DNA from: Reyranella sp.
Lineage (GTDB): Bacteria > Pseudomonadota > Alphaproteobacteria > Reyranellales > Reyranellaceae
NCBI GenBank assembly: GCA_021732965.1
Contig: JAKFVZ010000312.1
Coordinates: 1-9,956 of the forward strand
Reading direction: 5' to 3'
DNA length: 9,956 nucleotides
Shown in pieces: positions 1 to 6,868 of the stretch. Each line of letters starts with the position of its first letter. Position 1 is the first letter of the stretch. Made by a program: the position numbers and the translations under genes. The notes beneath the pieces are model-generated. The model ran no database searches. It was not told the origin of the DNA and was given only the letters and a program-made list of their open reading frames with translations.

Positions 1-1809
1 GCCCTCGACCGTGAACGAAGAATCGTCGGCGAGCTGCGGCCGCACATGGTTGCTGCTGGCCGCCAGCTCGGCCAGCGCCGAGGCGACGTCGAGCGCCGCC
101 AGCGAACGGCCGGCCGCGGCGATCGCCGGCGAGACCGCCGTCACCGTGGCGACCAGTTCCTCGAACACGGCGAGTTCCAGCGCCAGCGCCTGGTCGGCGG
201 CGCGGCCGATGCGGGTTTCGAGGTCGGCCAGTTCGGCGGTGCTGAAGCGCGTGGCGTTCGACATCGACTGCCGCCGCGTGAAGCCCAGCGCCGCCAGGTC
301 GAGCTTGTCGGCGTGCACCGCCGTCACCTCGATATGGTAGCCGATCATGTTGTTGTGCCGGATCTTCAGCGACGGCACGCCCGAGGAGGCCCGGTACTTC
401 GCTTCGAGTCCCGCCACCGTCTTGCGGCTGTCGTCGCGCAGGGTGCGCTGCTCGTCGAGCTCGGGCCGGTAGCCCTGGCGCACGAAACCGCCGTCCCGCA
501 CCAGCAGCGGCGGCTCGTCGGCCAGCGCCTCGGTCATCGCCGCCACGGTGTCGCGATGGCCGGTGCAGCACAGGACGATGTCGGCGAGCGGCGCCGGCGG
601 CGGCAACAAGGCTTCCGGCTCGGCGCGCAGCGAATCCGCCAGCGTCTCACCCGATTCCAGCCCGTCGCGCAGGGCAGCGAGGTCTCGCGGGCCGCCGCGG
701 CCCACCGAAAGCCGCTGCAGGGCGCGTTCGATATCGGGCGTGCGGCGCAGCGCCTCGCGCACCCGCTCGCGCACGGCGGGCCGCTCGACGAAGAGCTGCA
801 CCAGGTCGAGCCGGCGCTCGATCTCGGCGCGGTCGGTCAGCGGCGCGGCGATTCGTTCAGCCAGCAGGCGCGCGCCGGGGCCGGTCAGGGTGCGGTCGAT
901 GGTGGCGAGCAGGCTGCCGTCGCGCCGCCCGTCGAGGCTCTTCACCAGTTCGAGATTGCGCCGCGTCGCCGGGTCGATCTCCATCGTGCCGTCGGCGCGC
1001 TCGCGGCGCGGCGGCACCAGGGCGGGACGCTTGCCGGCCTGGGTCAGCTCGACATAGTCGAGCAGCGCCCCGCAGGCCGCGACTTCGGCCCGCGAGAAGG
1101 CGCCGAAACTGTCGAGCACGGCCACATTGAAGGCCGCCTGCAGGCGCTTGCGGGCATTGTCGCTGTCGAACCGCGCGGAGGGCAGCGGCGTCAGGACGGC
1201 GTTCCATTCCTCCAGCACGGTCTTGAGCGGCTCGCGCGCCAGCAGCCGGTCCGGCACCAGCAATTCGCCGGGCGCCAGCCGGGCCAATGCGGCCGCGACC
1301 TGGCCGGGCAGCAGAGGCTGCGTCGCGAAATCCGCCGTCGAGAGATCGAGCCAGGCCAGCGCCAGATCGCCCTGCGCCTCGGACAGCGCTGCGAGGTAAT
1401 TATGACTGCGCGCATCGAGCAGGGAGTCCTCGGTCAGCGTGCCCGGCGTGATGACGCGCACCACGGCGCGCTCGACCACGGACTTGGCGCCGCGCTTCTT
1501 GGCCTCGGCCGGATCCTCGACCTGCTCGCAGACCGCGACCTTGAAGCTCTGCCGGATCAGGCGCGACAGATAGGCCTCGTGGCTGTGCACCGGCACGCCG
1601 CACATCTTGATGTCTTCGCCCAGATGCTGGCCGCGCTTGGTCAGCGCGATGTCTAGCGCCGCCGACGCCTTCACCGCGTCGTCGAAGAACAACTCGTAGA
1701 AATCGCCCATCCTGTAGAAGACCAGATGGTCCGGATGCGCCGCCTTGATCGCCAGATACTGGCGCATCATCGGCGTGGCGTCGGCGGGAATGGCGGAACT
1801 GTCCGGCAC
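1..1809 (-). CDS. mutS: DNA mismatch repair protein MutS, N-terminal part (cut by window edge)
   Basis: MutS recognises base mismatches and small loops in newly replicated DNA and recruits MutL. The visible 603 codons are open without interruption. Domain I carries the mismatch-wedging Phe-x-Glu motif in GDFYELF (Phe37, Glu39; equivalent to Phe36/Glu38 of E. coli), followed by LTKRG, the MCGVPVH segment and VAVCEQVEDP. The connector begins around VRVITPGTL. The core/clamp block SLKIRHNNMIGYHIEV lies near residues 480-495, followed by FTRRQSMSNATRF near 510-522. The C-terminal ATPase domain (Walker A, signature helix) lies beyond the left edge, so its integrity cannot be judged. The start is taken as GTG at 1809: it has GAGGAG just upstream and gives an N-terminus matching the family (TPMMRQYLAIK, near residue 13). 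It is divergent from maeB, an arrangement I recall from alphaproteobacteria. Identification is secure. Confidence 0.97.
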   Translation of the reverse strand, partial: MPDSSAIPADATPMMRQYLAIKAAHPDHLVFYRMGDFYELFFDDAVKASAALDIALTKRGQHLGEDIKMCGVPVHSHEAYLSRLIRQSFKVAVCEQVEDPAEAKKRGAKSVVERAVVRVITPGTLTEDSLLDARSHNYLAALSEAQGDLALAWLDLSTADFATQPLLPGQVAAALARLAPGELLVPDRLLAREPLKTVLEEWNAVLTPLPSARFDSDNARKRLQAAFNVAVLDSFGAFSRAEVAACGALLDYVELTQAGKRPALVPPRRERADGTMEIDPATRRNLELVKSLDGRRDGSLLATIDRTLTGPGARLLAERIAAPLTDRAEIERRLDLVQLFVERPAVRERVREALRRTPDIERALQRLSVGRGGPRDLAALRDGLESGETLADSLRAEPEALLPPPAPLADIVLCCTGHRDTVAAMTEALADEPPLLVRDGGFVRQGYRPELDEQRTLRDDSRKTVAGLEAKYRASSGVPSLKIRHNNMIGYHIEVTAVHADKLDLAALGFTRRQSMSNATRFSTAELADLETRIGRAADQALALELAVFEELVATVTAVSPAIAAAGRSLAALDVASALAELAASSNHVRPQLADDSSFTVEG

Positions 1810-1977
1810 TGAAGCTCCTCGGGAAGCGTTCGGTCTAGCACACGCTGCAGAGCGGTCCATGTGGACGAGAGGTGGACGATATTTGGGCATGGAAGTTGCG
1901 CTGCAGCGCGGGATGGGTGTCTGGCACGCGCGACGGAATATCGCCAATATGCGTCCTCAACCGGGAGAGAAATTCAG
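1810..1977. promoter_or_regulatory. mutS-maeB divergent intergenic region with short direct repeats
   Basis: This 168-bp gap must hold the promoters of both mutS and maeB. It contains GTGGACGA twice (1861-1868 and 1872-1879), an 11-bp period or about one helical turn, and a 13-bp near-repeat CGCTGCAG(A/C)GCGG at 1843-1855 and 1899-1911. The most AT-rich part is around 1936-1950 (GAATATCGCCAATAT), a plausible place for the maeB -10 region. I could not assign a convincing -35/-10 pair on either strand. A Shine-Dalgarno-like GGGAGA (1963-1968) sits nine bases before the maeB ATG. No coding potential is supported here. Confidence 0.4.
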
Positions 1978-4278
1978 ATGGCGGGCAAAAGCTCGGAAGA
2001 AATGGTCAGCAACCAGATGGGCGATCTCGACGGCGATTCGCTGATCATGCATCGTTCGGGGCGGCCCGGAAAAATCGAGATCATCGCCAGCAAGCCGCTG
2101 GTCACGCAGCGCGACCTGGCGCTGGCCTATTCGCCGGGCGTCGCGGCGCCCTGCCTCGCGATCGAGAAGGACCCGTCGACCGCCTACGACTACACGATCA
2201 AGGGCAACCTGGTGGCCGTGATCTCCAACGGCACCGCCGTGCTGGGCCTGGGCGACATCGGCGCACTGGCCGGCAAACCGGTGATGGAGGGCAAGGCCGT
2301 CCTCTTCAAGCGCTTCGCCGACGTCGACTGCATCGACCTGGAAGTCGACACCAAGGACGTCGACCAGTTCGTGAACTGCGTGCGCTATCTCGGGCCGACC
2401 TTCGGCGGCATCAACCTCGAGGACATCAAGGCGCCGGAGTGCTTCATCATCGAGCAGCGCCTGCGCGAGCTGATGGACATCCCGATCTTCCATGACGACC
2501 AGCATGGCACCGCGATCGTCTCCGCCGCCGGCCTGATCAACGCGCTGCATCTCACCGGCCGCAACATCAAGGACATCAAGATGGTGGTGAACGGTGCGGG
2601 CGCCGCATCGATCGCCTGCATCGAACTCGTCAAGGCGATGGGCATGCCGCACGAGAACGCCATCCTGTGCGACACCAAGGGCGTGATCTACCAGGGCCGC
2701 ACCGAGGGCATGAACCAGTGGAAGAGCGCGCACGCGGTCCGCACCAAGGCGCGCACGCTGGAAGAAGCCATGAAGGGCGCCGACGTGTTCTTCGGCCTGT
2801 CGGTTAAGGGCGCCGTCACCCAGGACATGGTGAAGTCGATGGCCGCCAAGCCGATCATCTTCGCGATGGCCAATCCCGATCCCGAGATCACACCGGAAGA
2901 CGTGAAGGCCGCGCGCGGCGACGCGATCGTGGCCACCGGCCGGTCGGATTACGCCAACCAGATCAACAACGTGCTGGGCTTCCCCTACATCTTCCGCGGC
3001 GCCCTCGACGTGCGCGCCACGACGATCAACGAGGAGATGAAGGTCGCCGCCGCCGAGGCGCTGGCCAAGCTCGCCCGCGAGGACGTGCCCGACGAGGTCG
3101 ACCGCGCCTATTCCGGCCGCCGCCTGCGCTACGGACCGGACTACATCGTGCCGGTGCCGTTCGATCCGCGCCTGATCGTCGAGGTCTCCGCCGCCGTCGC
3201 CAAGGCCGCGATGGATTCGGGCGTCGCCAAGAAGCAGATCGCCGATATGGCGGAATACAAGCGCAGCCTGTCCGGCCGCCTCGATCCGACCAGCCACTTC
3301 CTGCAGAGCCTGTTCGAGCAGGTGAAGGCCAATCCGCAGCGCATCGTCTTCGCCGAGGGTGAGGAGGAACGCACCATCCGCGCCGCCGTGATGTTCCGCG
3401 ACAACGGCTACGGCACGCCGATCCTGATCGGCCGCGAAGAGCAGGTGCGCGAGACCATGAAAACGCTGGGCATCAATGACGATTCCGGCATGGAGATCCA
3501 CAACGCACGCCTGTCGACCAAGAACGCGCCCTACACCGAGCTGGTCTACCGCCGCCTGCAGCGCGACGGCTACTTGCATCGCGACGTGCAGCGCATGGTG
3601 AACCAGGGCCGCAACGTGTTCGGCGCCTGCATGGTGGCGGCCGGCGACGCCGACGGCATGGTGACCGGCATCACGAGGCGCTTTCCCGAGTGCTATGCCG
3701 ACGTGAAGCGCGTGATCAACATCGACGCCAACAAGGTGCCGATGGGCTATTCGATCGTCGTCTCGCGGCAGGGCACGGTGTTCCTGGCCGACACCTCGAT
3801 CAACGAGACGCCGACGCCGGAGCAGCTCGCGACCATCGCAAAGCAGATGGTGAAGAACGCCCGCATGATGGGCCACGAGCCGCGCGTCGCCTTCCTCTCC
3901 TTCTCGAACTTCGGCAGCCGCGAGATCGAGCGCATCGACCGTATCCGCAAGGCGATCCGCCTGCTCGACGCCGAGGAGGTCGGTTTCGAATATGACGGTG
4001 AAATGCAGGCCGACATGGCGCTCGACTTCGAGCTCTTGAAGTCGACCTATCCGTTCACGCGCCTCACCGGCCCGGCCAATATCCTGATCATGCCGGGTCT
4101 CCACTCCGCCCACATCTCGTCGCGGCTGATGCAGTCGCTGGGCGGCGTGACGGTGATCGGCCCGGTGATCGACGGCCTGTCGAAGCCCGTGCAGATCGTC
4201 CAGATGGGGGCGACCGTCAGCGATCTCGTCAACCATGCGGCGCTGGCCGCCTACGGAGCGCTCTCCGCCCGGAGGTAG
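1978..4278 (+). CDS. maeB: NADP-dependent malic enzyme with C-terminal phosphotransacetylase-like domain
   Basis: This enzyme decarboxylates malate to pyruvate with reduction of NAD(P)+, supplying pyruvate and NADPH during growth on C4 acids. The 766-residue length matches the hybrid MaeB/TME class (E. coli MaeB is about 760). The N-terminal catalytic domain (about 25-160) keeps the expected residues by alignment to E. coli MaeB: proton-donor Tyr51 in LALAYSPGVA, Lys106 in MEGKAVLF, and metal ligands Glu148/Asp149 in LEDIKAPE and Asp174 in HDDQHGTA. An NAD(P)-binding Rossmann domain follows (NGAGAASIAC, then ANPDPEI and the ATGRSDY segment). From about residue 445 (RIVFAEGEEERTI) to the end there is a phosphate acetyl/butyryltransferase-like domain. 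In characterised rhizobial homologues this domain is not an active transacetylase and is linked to acetyl-CoA inhibition; the same role here is inference. The ATG at 1978 is chosen for its GGGAGA ribosome-binding site. The same frame stays open upstream to 1861, but that stretch has no family similarity. Confidence 0.96.
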   Translation: MAGKSSEEMVSNQMGDLDGDSLIMHRSGRPGKIEIIASKPLVTQRDLALAYSPGVAAPCLAIEKDPSTAYDYTIKGNLVAVISNGTAVLGLGDIGALAGKPVMEGKAVLFKRFADVDCIDLEVDTKDVDQFVNCVRYLGPTFGGINLEDIKAPECFIIEQRLRELMDIPIFHDDQHGTAIVSAAGLINALHLTGRNIKDIKMVVNGAGAASIACIELVKAMGMPHENAILCDTKGVIYQGRTEGMNQWKSAHAVRTKARTLEEAMKGADVFFGLSVKGAVTQDMVKSMAAKPIIFAMANPDPEITPEDVKAARGDAIVATGRSDYANQINNVLGFPYIFRGALDVRATTINEEMKVAAAEALAKLAREDVPDEVDRAYSGRRLRYGPDYIVPVPFDPRLIVEVSAAVAKAAMDSGVAKKQIADMAEYKRSLSGRLDPTSHFLQSLFEQVKANPQRIVFAEGEEERTIRAAVMFRDNGYGTPILIGREEQVRETMKTLGINDDSGMEIHNARLSTKNAPYTELVYRRLQRDGYLHRDVQRMVNQGRNVFGACMVAAGDADGMVTGITRRFPECYADVKRVINIDANKVPMGYSIVVSRQGTVFLADTSINETPTPEQLATIAKQMVKNARMMGHEPRVAFLSFSNFGSREIERIDRIRKAIRLLDAEEVGFEYDGEMQADMALDFELLKSTYPFTRLTGPANILIMPGLHSAHISSRLMQSLGGVTVIGPVIDGLSKPVQIVQMGATVSDLVNHAALAAYGALSARR

Positions 4279-4287
4279 CAATCATCT

Positions 4288-4318
4288 CTTCCCCTTTGCG
4301 GACGCCGCAAAGGGGAAG
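4288..4318. terminator. Perfect 14-bp hairpin after maeB
   Basis: The arms CTTCCCCTTTGCGG (4288-4301) and CCGCAAAGGGGAAG (4305-4318) are exactly complementary around a 3-base loop, ACG. The hairpin begins ten bases after the maeB stop and lies between convergent maeB and rnk, so a transcription terminator is the natural reading, possibly working in both directions. Neither strand shows a proper T tract after the stem, so it is not a canonical intrinsic terminator. It could instead block 3' exonucleases. Confidence 0.7.
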
Positions 4319-4319
4319 T

Positions 4320-4338
4320 GCCCTCGTCATACGAGGGC
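4320..4338. terminator. Second hairpin between maeB and rnk
   Basis: GCCCTCGT (4320-4327) and ACGAGGGC (4331-4338) form a perfect 8-bp stem around CAT, one base after the larger hairpin. Two stacked stems in a 94-bp convergent gap suggest a bidirectional termination zone. There is no T tract. Confidence 0.5.
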
Positions 4339-4372
4339 GATGGGGTCATCGAGCTCCAGCTGACAACGCGCG

Positions 4373-4783
4373 TCAGGCGACCTTCACCACCGTGAGCCGG
4401 TGCTTGCGGCCGTCGCGCGCCGTCCAGGAGATCGACTGGCCGACGGCGAGGCCGATCAGGGCCGCTCCGACCGGGGTCATCACCGAGAGCTTGTGGGCGT
4501 CGCTGTCCTCGTCGACGGGATAGACCAGCGTCTCGGTGAGTTCATGCTGCTCGCCATCGGTGCCGGCGTCCGAGCGGAAGGTGACGGTCGAGCCCATGCG
4601 CACGACATCGGCCGGCACGCTGTCTTCGCTCACGACCTTGGCGCGCTCCATCTCGGACAGCAGCTCCTCGGCGACCTCGGGCAGACGCTCGAGGGAGGCG
4701 GTGGCGAGGTCGGTCAGGCGATCGCAGTCGGCGTCGCTGACGACGATGTTGGGGACGGAACGATTACGTGCAACGGCGGGCAT
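4373..4783 (-). CDS. rnk: Nucleoside diphosphate kinase regulator Rnk (GreA/GreB family)
   Basis: Rnk is a GreA/GreB-related protein that binds RNA polymerase in the secondary-channel region. It was first described as a regulator affecting nucleoside diphosphate kinase levels. The 136 residues equal the E. coli Rnk length. The N-terminal half (about 10-55) is a short helical segment (DADCDRLTDLA, VAEELLSEMERA), shorter than the GreA coiled coil. The C-terminal FKBP-like half carries the hallmark LVYP (86-89) and SVMTPVGAALIGLAVG (about 100-115). The ATG at 4783 has AGGAG eight bases upstream (4792-4796), which settles the start. It converges on maeB and is separated from the next upstream gene by about 200 bp of structured DNA, so it probably has its own promoter or leader. 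Its effect on nucleoside diphosphate kinase in this organism is inferred from the family name. Confidence 0.9.
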   Translation of the reverse strand: MPAVARNRSVPNIVVSDADCDRLTDLATASLERLPEVAEELLSEMERAKVVSEDSVPADVVRMGSTVTFRSDAGTDGEQHELTETLVYPVDEDSDAHKLSVMTPVGAALIGLAVGQSISWTARDGRKHRLTVVKVA

Positions 4784-4828
4784 CGCGGATGCTCCTGCAT
4801 GGCTGAAGACAAATTGGATTTAATCGGT

Positions 4829-4920
4829 GACCGCAGACAAAGGCGGTCGAGTGCCCCGATGCCGGGACACAAAGGCCGGCTCGGGGACTACGCTTCCGCG
4901 ATCGGATGGTTCCGTCGCGG
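4829..4920. other. Row of stem-loops upstream of rnk: candidate small RNA or 5' leader
   Basis: Within the 198-bp gap between the reductase stop and the rnk start, three consecutive inverted repeats are visible. Stem 1: GACCGC (4829-4834) with GCGGTC (4843-4848). Stem 2: CCCCGA/GCCGG (4854-4859, 4861-4865, one bulged T) with CCGGC/TCGGGG (4876-4886), 11 pairs. Stem 3: CCGCGA/CGGA (4896-4901, 4903-4906, one bulged T) with TCCG/TCGCGG (4911-4920), 10 pairs closed by a TGGT tetraloop. The loops of stems 1 and 2 share an ACAAAG or CACAAAGG element. I do not recognise a known RNA family: 6S, 4.5S SRP, RNase P, tmRNA and common riboswitch cores were considered and not found. An AT-rich patch (4808-4826) next to it could carry a promoter for either strand. 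On the minus strand it would be the rnk leader; on the plus strand, a free-standing RNA ending at the 4962-4981 hairpin. Confidence 0.35.
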
Positions 4921-4961
4921 TACGAGCGAAAGGGGACCTGAGAAGTTCATGACCAAGAGGT

Positions 4962-4981
4962 AAGCCCCTCCGGTCGGGCTT
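4962..4981. terminator. Hairpin directly after the reductase stop codon
   Basis: AAGCCC (4962-4967) pairs with GGGCTT (4976-4981) around an 8-base loop. On the minus strand it follows the stop codon of the 4982-5914 gene at once, as expected for a terminator of the three-gene operon, but no T tract follows. On the plus strand the stem ends in TTT, so it could equally end an RNA transcribed rightward through the stem-loop region. The stem is short, so confidence is moderate. Confidence 0.4.
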
Positions 4982-5914
4982 TCAAGCCGCTTTGCGCGCA
5001 CGCTGGGCGAGATAGACCTGCAGATGCGCGTAGGCCATGCGCAGGTTCGGCGTGGCGATGCCGGCCTTCTTCGCGCGGGCGATCATATCGCCGACGATGT
5101 GGTCGGCCTCGACCATGTTGCCCTTCTCGAGGTCGTGCAGCATCGAGGCGGTGAACTTCGAGCCCTTCACGGTCAGGAACGAGCGGATCGTCTTGAGGCC
5201 CTTTTCGCCGGGATCGTGCCCGGCGGCGGCGCCGACCTGGCGACCTTCCTCGACCGTCTCCAGCACGATCGCGAGGCCCTCGTCGGCTTCGAGCACGTCA
5301 CCGGAAGAACCGCGCATCAGGCAGCAGGTCGCTGCCAGGGTGCACAGCATGATCCACTTGTCCCAGAGATCCTGGACGATGTTGGCGTTCAGCCCGCCGT
5401 CGATGCCCGACGCCTTGATAGCGGCATCCAGATCCGTCAGCGCCTTGCGCGCCGGCTTTCCATCGCGCTCGCCGAACGAGATCACGGCGAAGGGGCTGGT
5501 GTGCAGGATGTGGCCCTTTCCATCCATGGCGACGCCGACCCTCGCCAGGCCGCCCACCACCTTCTCCGCACCGAAACGGGCATCGAGCACCTCCAGATGG
5601 CGCATGCCGTTCAGCAGCGGCACGACGGTGGTGTTGGCGCCAACCGCCGGAGCAACCGAGTCCATCGCCGAGTCGAGATCGTAGGCCTTGCAGGTCAGCA
5701 GCACGACGTCGTACGGGCCGCCTTCGCCGCCGCTGGTGACCGTCTTCACTTTCTGGGTGACGTCGCCCTTGGTGCTCCTGATCACGAGCCCGTCGCGCTG
5801 CAGCGCCTCGTTGCGACCCGCACGCACGAGGAAGGTCACATCGGCGCCGCTCTGGTGCAGGCGTCCGCCGACATAGCCGCCGATCGCACCGGCGCCGAGG
5901 ATCAGGATCTTCAT
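4982..5914 (-). CDS. Ketopantoate reductase (PanE/ApbA) family protein, paralogue 1
   Basis: This family reduces 2-dehydropantoate (ketopantoate) to pantoate with NADPH in pantothenate/CoA synthesis, but many members act on other 2-keto acids or are of unknown function. The 310 residues match the family. The N-terminal Rossmann fold has GxGxxG at residues 7-12 (GAGAIG). The C-terminal helical domain has the conserved lysine in QDLWDKWIML (Lys186, corresponding to catalytic Lys176 of E. coli PanE) and a glutamate in MVEADHIVGD (Glu269, corresponding to Glu256). Asn102 in LLNG is also kept. The ATG at 5914 begins exactly at the family's MKILILGAG. It lies 21 bp after paralogue 2, with GAAGG upstream, so the two are almost certainly co-transcribed. 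By hand alignment the two are about 61% identical. Whether either copy makes pantoate cannot be told from sequence. Confidence 0.88.
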   Translation of the reverse strand: MKILILGAGAIGGYVGGRLHQSGADVTFLVRAGRNEALQRDGLVIRSTKGDVTQKVKTVTSGGEGGPYDVVLLTCKAYDLDSAMDSVAPAVGANTTVVPLLNGMRHLEVLDARFGAEKVVGGLARVGVAMDGKGHILHTSPFAVISFGERDGKPARKALTDLDAAIKASGIDGGLNANIVQDLWDKWIMLCTLAATCCLMRGSSGDVLEADEGLAIVLETVEEGRQVGAAAGHDPGEKGLKTIRSFLTVKGSKFTASMLHDLEKGNMVEADHIVGDMIARAKKAGIATPNLRMAYAHLQVYLAQRARKAA

Positions 5915-5935
5915 GTTGGCTTCTACCTTCTGGCT

Positions 5936-6868
5936 CTACTTCAACCCGCCGCGCGCCCGGCGCGCTTCGTAGGTCTGCAGATGGGCATAGGCATAGCGTA
6001 GGTTGGGCGCGGCGATGCCGTGCTTGCGCGCACGCGCCAGCATGTCGCCGACGATCTGCTTGCCCTCGGCCGCGCCGCCCTTCTCCATGTCGCCCAGGAT
6101 CGAGGCCACCGCCTTGGAACCCTTGGCCGTCAGCATGCCCTTGAGGTTGGCCACGACCTTGTCGCTCGGCGGCTGGCCCTCGGCCACGGCGACCTTGCGG
6201 CTCTCTTCCAGTGTCTCGGCGACGATCGCCGCGCCGTCCTCGCTCTCCATGATGTCGCCGATCGTGCCGCGCATCGAGGCGCACATGCCCGCGATGGTCG
6301 ACAGCATGATCCACTTGTCCCAGAGGTCCTGGTTGATGTTGTCGTTCAACCCGCCGTCGATGCCCGCCTTCTTGCAGGCGGCGTCGAGCTCGGTCAGCGA
6401 CGCACGCGCAGGCTTGCCGTCACGCTCGCCGAACGACACGCCCGAGGCGCCGCTGTGCAGGATCTCGCCGTCGGGACCCAGCATGCCGGAGATGCGCGCG
6501 AGGCCGCCCGCGACATGTTCGGCGCCGAACTTGCCGTCGAGCGTGGCGAAATGGGCGTGGCCGTTCAGCATCGGCACGATGACGGTGTTGGCCCCGACCG
6601 CCGGAGCAATGGAGTCCATCGCCGAGTCGAGATCGTAGGCCTTGCAGGCCAGCACGATGACATCGTAGGGGCCGCCCTCGCCGCCGTGGGTCACGACCTT
6701 GACCGGCACCACGGCGTCGCCCTTCGGGCTCTTCACGACGAGGCCGGCCTTGCGCACCGTCTCGGCGCGCTTCTCGCGCAGCAGGAAGGTGACGTCGATG
6801 CCGGCCTGGGTGAGGCGCGCGCCCCAATAGCCGCCGACCGCGCCGGCGCCGAGAATCAGGATCTTCAC
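5936..6868 (-). CDS. Ketopantoate reductase (PanE/ApbA) family protein, paralogue 2
   Basis: This is the second tandem member of the NADPH-dependent 2-dehydropantoate 2-reductase family, also 310 residues. It has the GxGxxG motif (GAGAVG, 7-12), Asn102 in MLNG, Lys185 in QDLWDKWIML and Glu268 in AAEGKQIVGD, so all expected catalytic positions are present. The start is GTG at 6868, not an ATG: it overlaps the stop of the upstream phosphatase gene as GTGA, and the protein then begins at the family-standard KILILGAG. The frame continues open upstream to 7519, but that part is a shadow of the phosphatase gene. The overlap implies translational coupling. It differs from paralogue 1 mostly at residues 31-60 and 221-250, while the segments around the GGEGGPYD, AYDLDSAMDS and DLWDKWIML motifs are nearly identical, which suggests a local duplication followed by divergence in specificity. 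Confidence 0.88.
   Translation of the reverse strand: MKILILGAGAVGGYWGARLTQAGIDVTFLLREKRAETVRKAGLVVKSPKGDAVVPVKVVTHGGEGGPYDVIVLACKAYDLDSAMDSIAPAVGANTVIVPMLNGHAHFATLDGKFGAEHVAGGLARISGMLGPDGEILHSGASGVSFGERDGKPARASLTELDAACKKAGIDGGLNDNINQDLWDKWIMLSTIAGMCASMRGTIGDIMESEDGAAIVAETLEESRKVAVAEGQPPSDKVVANLKGMLTAKGSKAVASILGDMEKGGAAEGKQIVGDMLARARKHGIAAPNLRYAYAHLQTYEARRARGGLK

Noticed and set aside
46..1656. A 536-codon plus-strand open frame opposite mutS
   Set aside because: The Arg/Gln/Gly/His-rich composition is typical of antisense shadow translation, and the opposite strand encodes clear MutS motifs throughout.
1921..1945. Sigma-54-type promoter upstream of maeB (TGGCACG at 1922-1928)
   Set aside because: The -24 half matches, but no TTGC-like -12 element follows at the required spacing.
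1957..4281. A 774-codon open frame on the minus strand across the whole of maeB
   Set aside because: Its translation is His/Asp/Arg/Leu-rich with no domain resemblance, and it mirrors the codon bias of maeB. Long antisense open frames are expected in GC-rich genes.
4400..4963. Plus-strand frame crossing rnk and ending in a possible Met-Thr-Lys-Arg mini-peptide (ATG at 4949, stop at 4961-4963)
   Set aside because: The long frame is a shadow of rnk. The four-codon mini-ORF sits just before the 4962 hairpin and has purine-rich bases upstream, but that is too little to support a leader peptide.
4829..4981. Known structured RNAs (6S, 4.5S SRP, tmRNA, RNase P, common riboswitches) as an identity for the stem-loop region
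   Set aside because: None of the conserved core sequences I know for these families appears on either strand; left as unidentified.
5298..6314. Minus-strand frame spanning the junction of the two reductase genes, as a fusion or extra gene
   Set aside because: It is an out-of-frame, Arg/Gly/Ala-rich shadow; both reductases read cleanly with proper stops and starts in their own frames.
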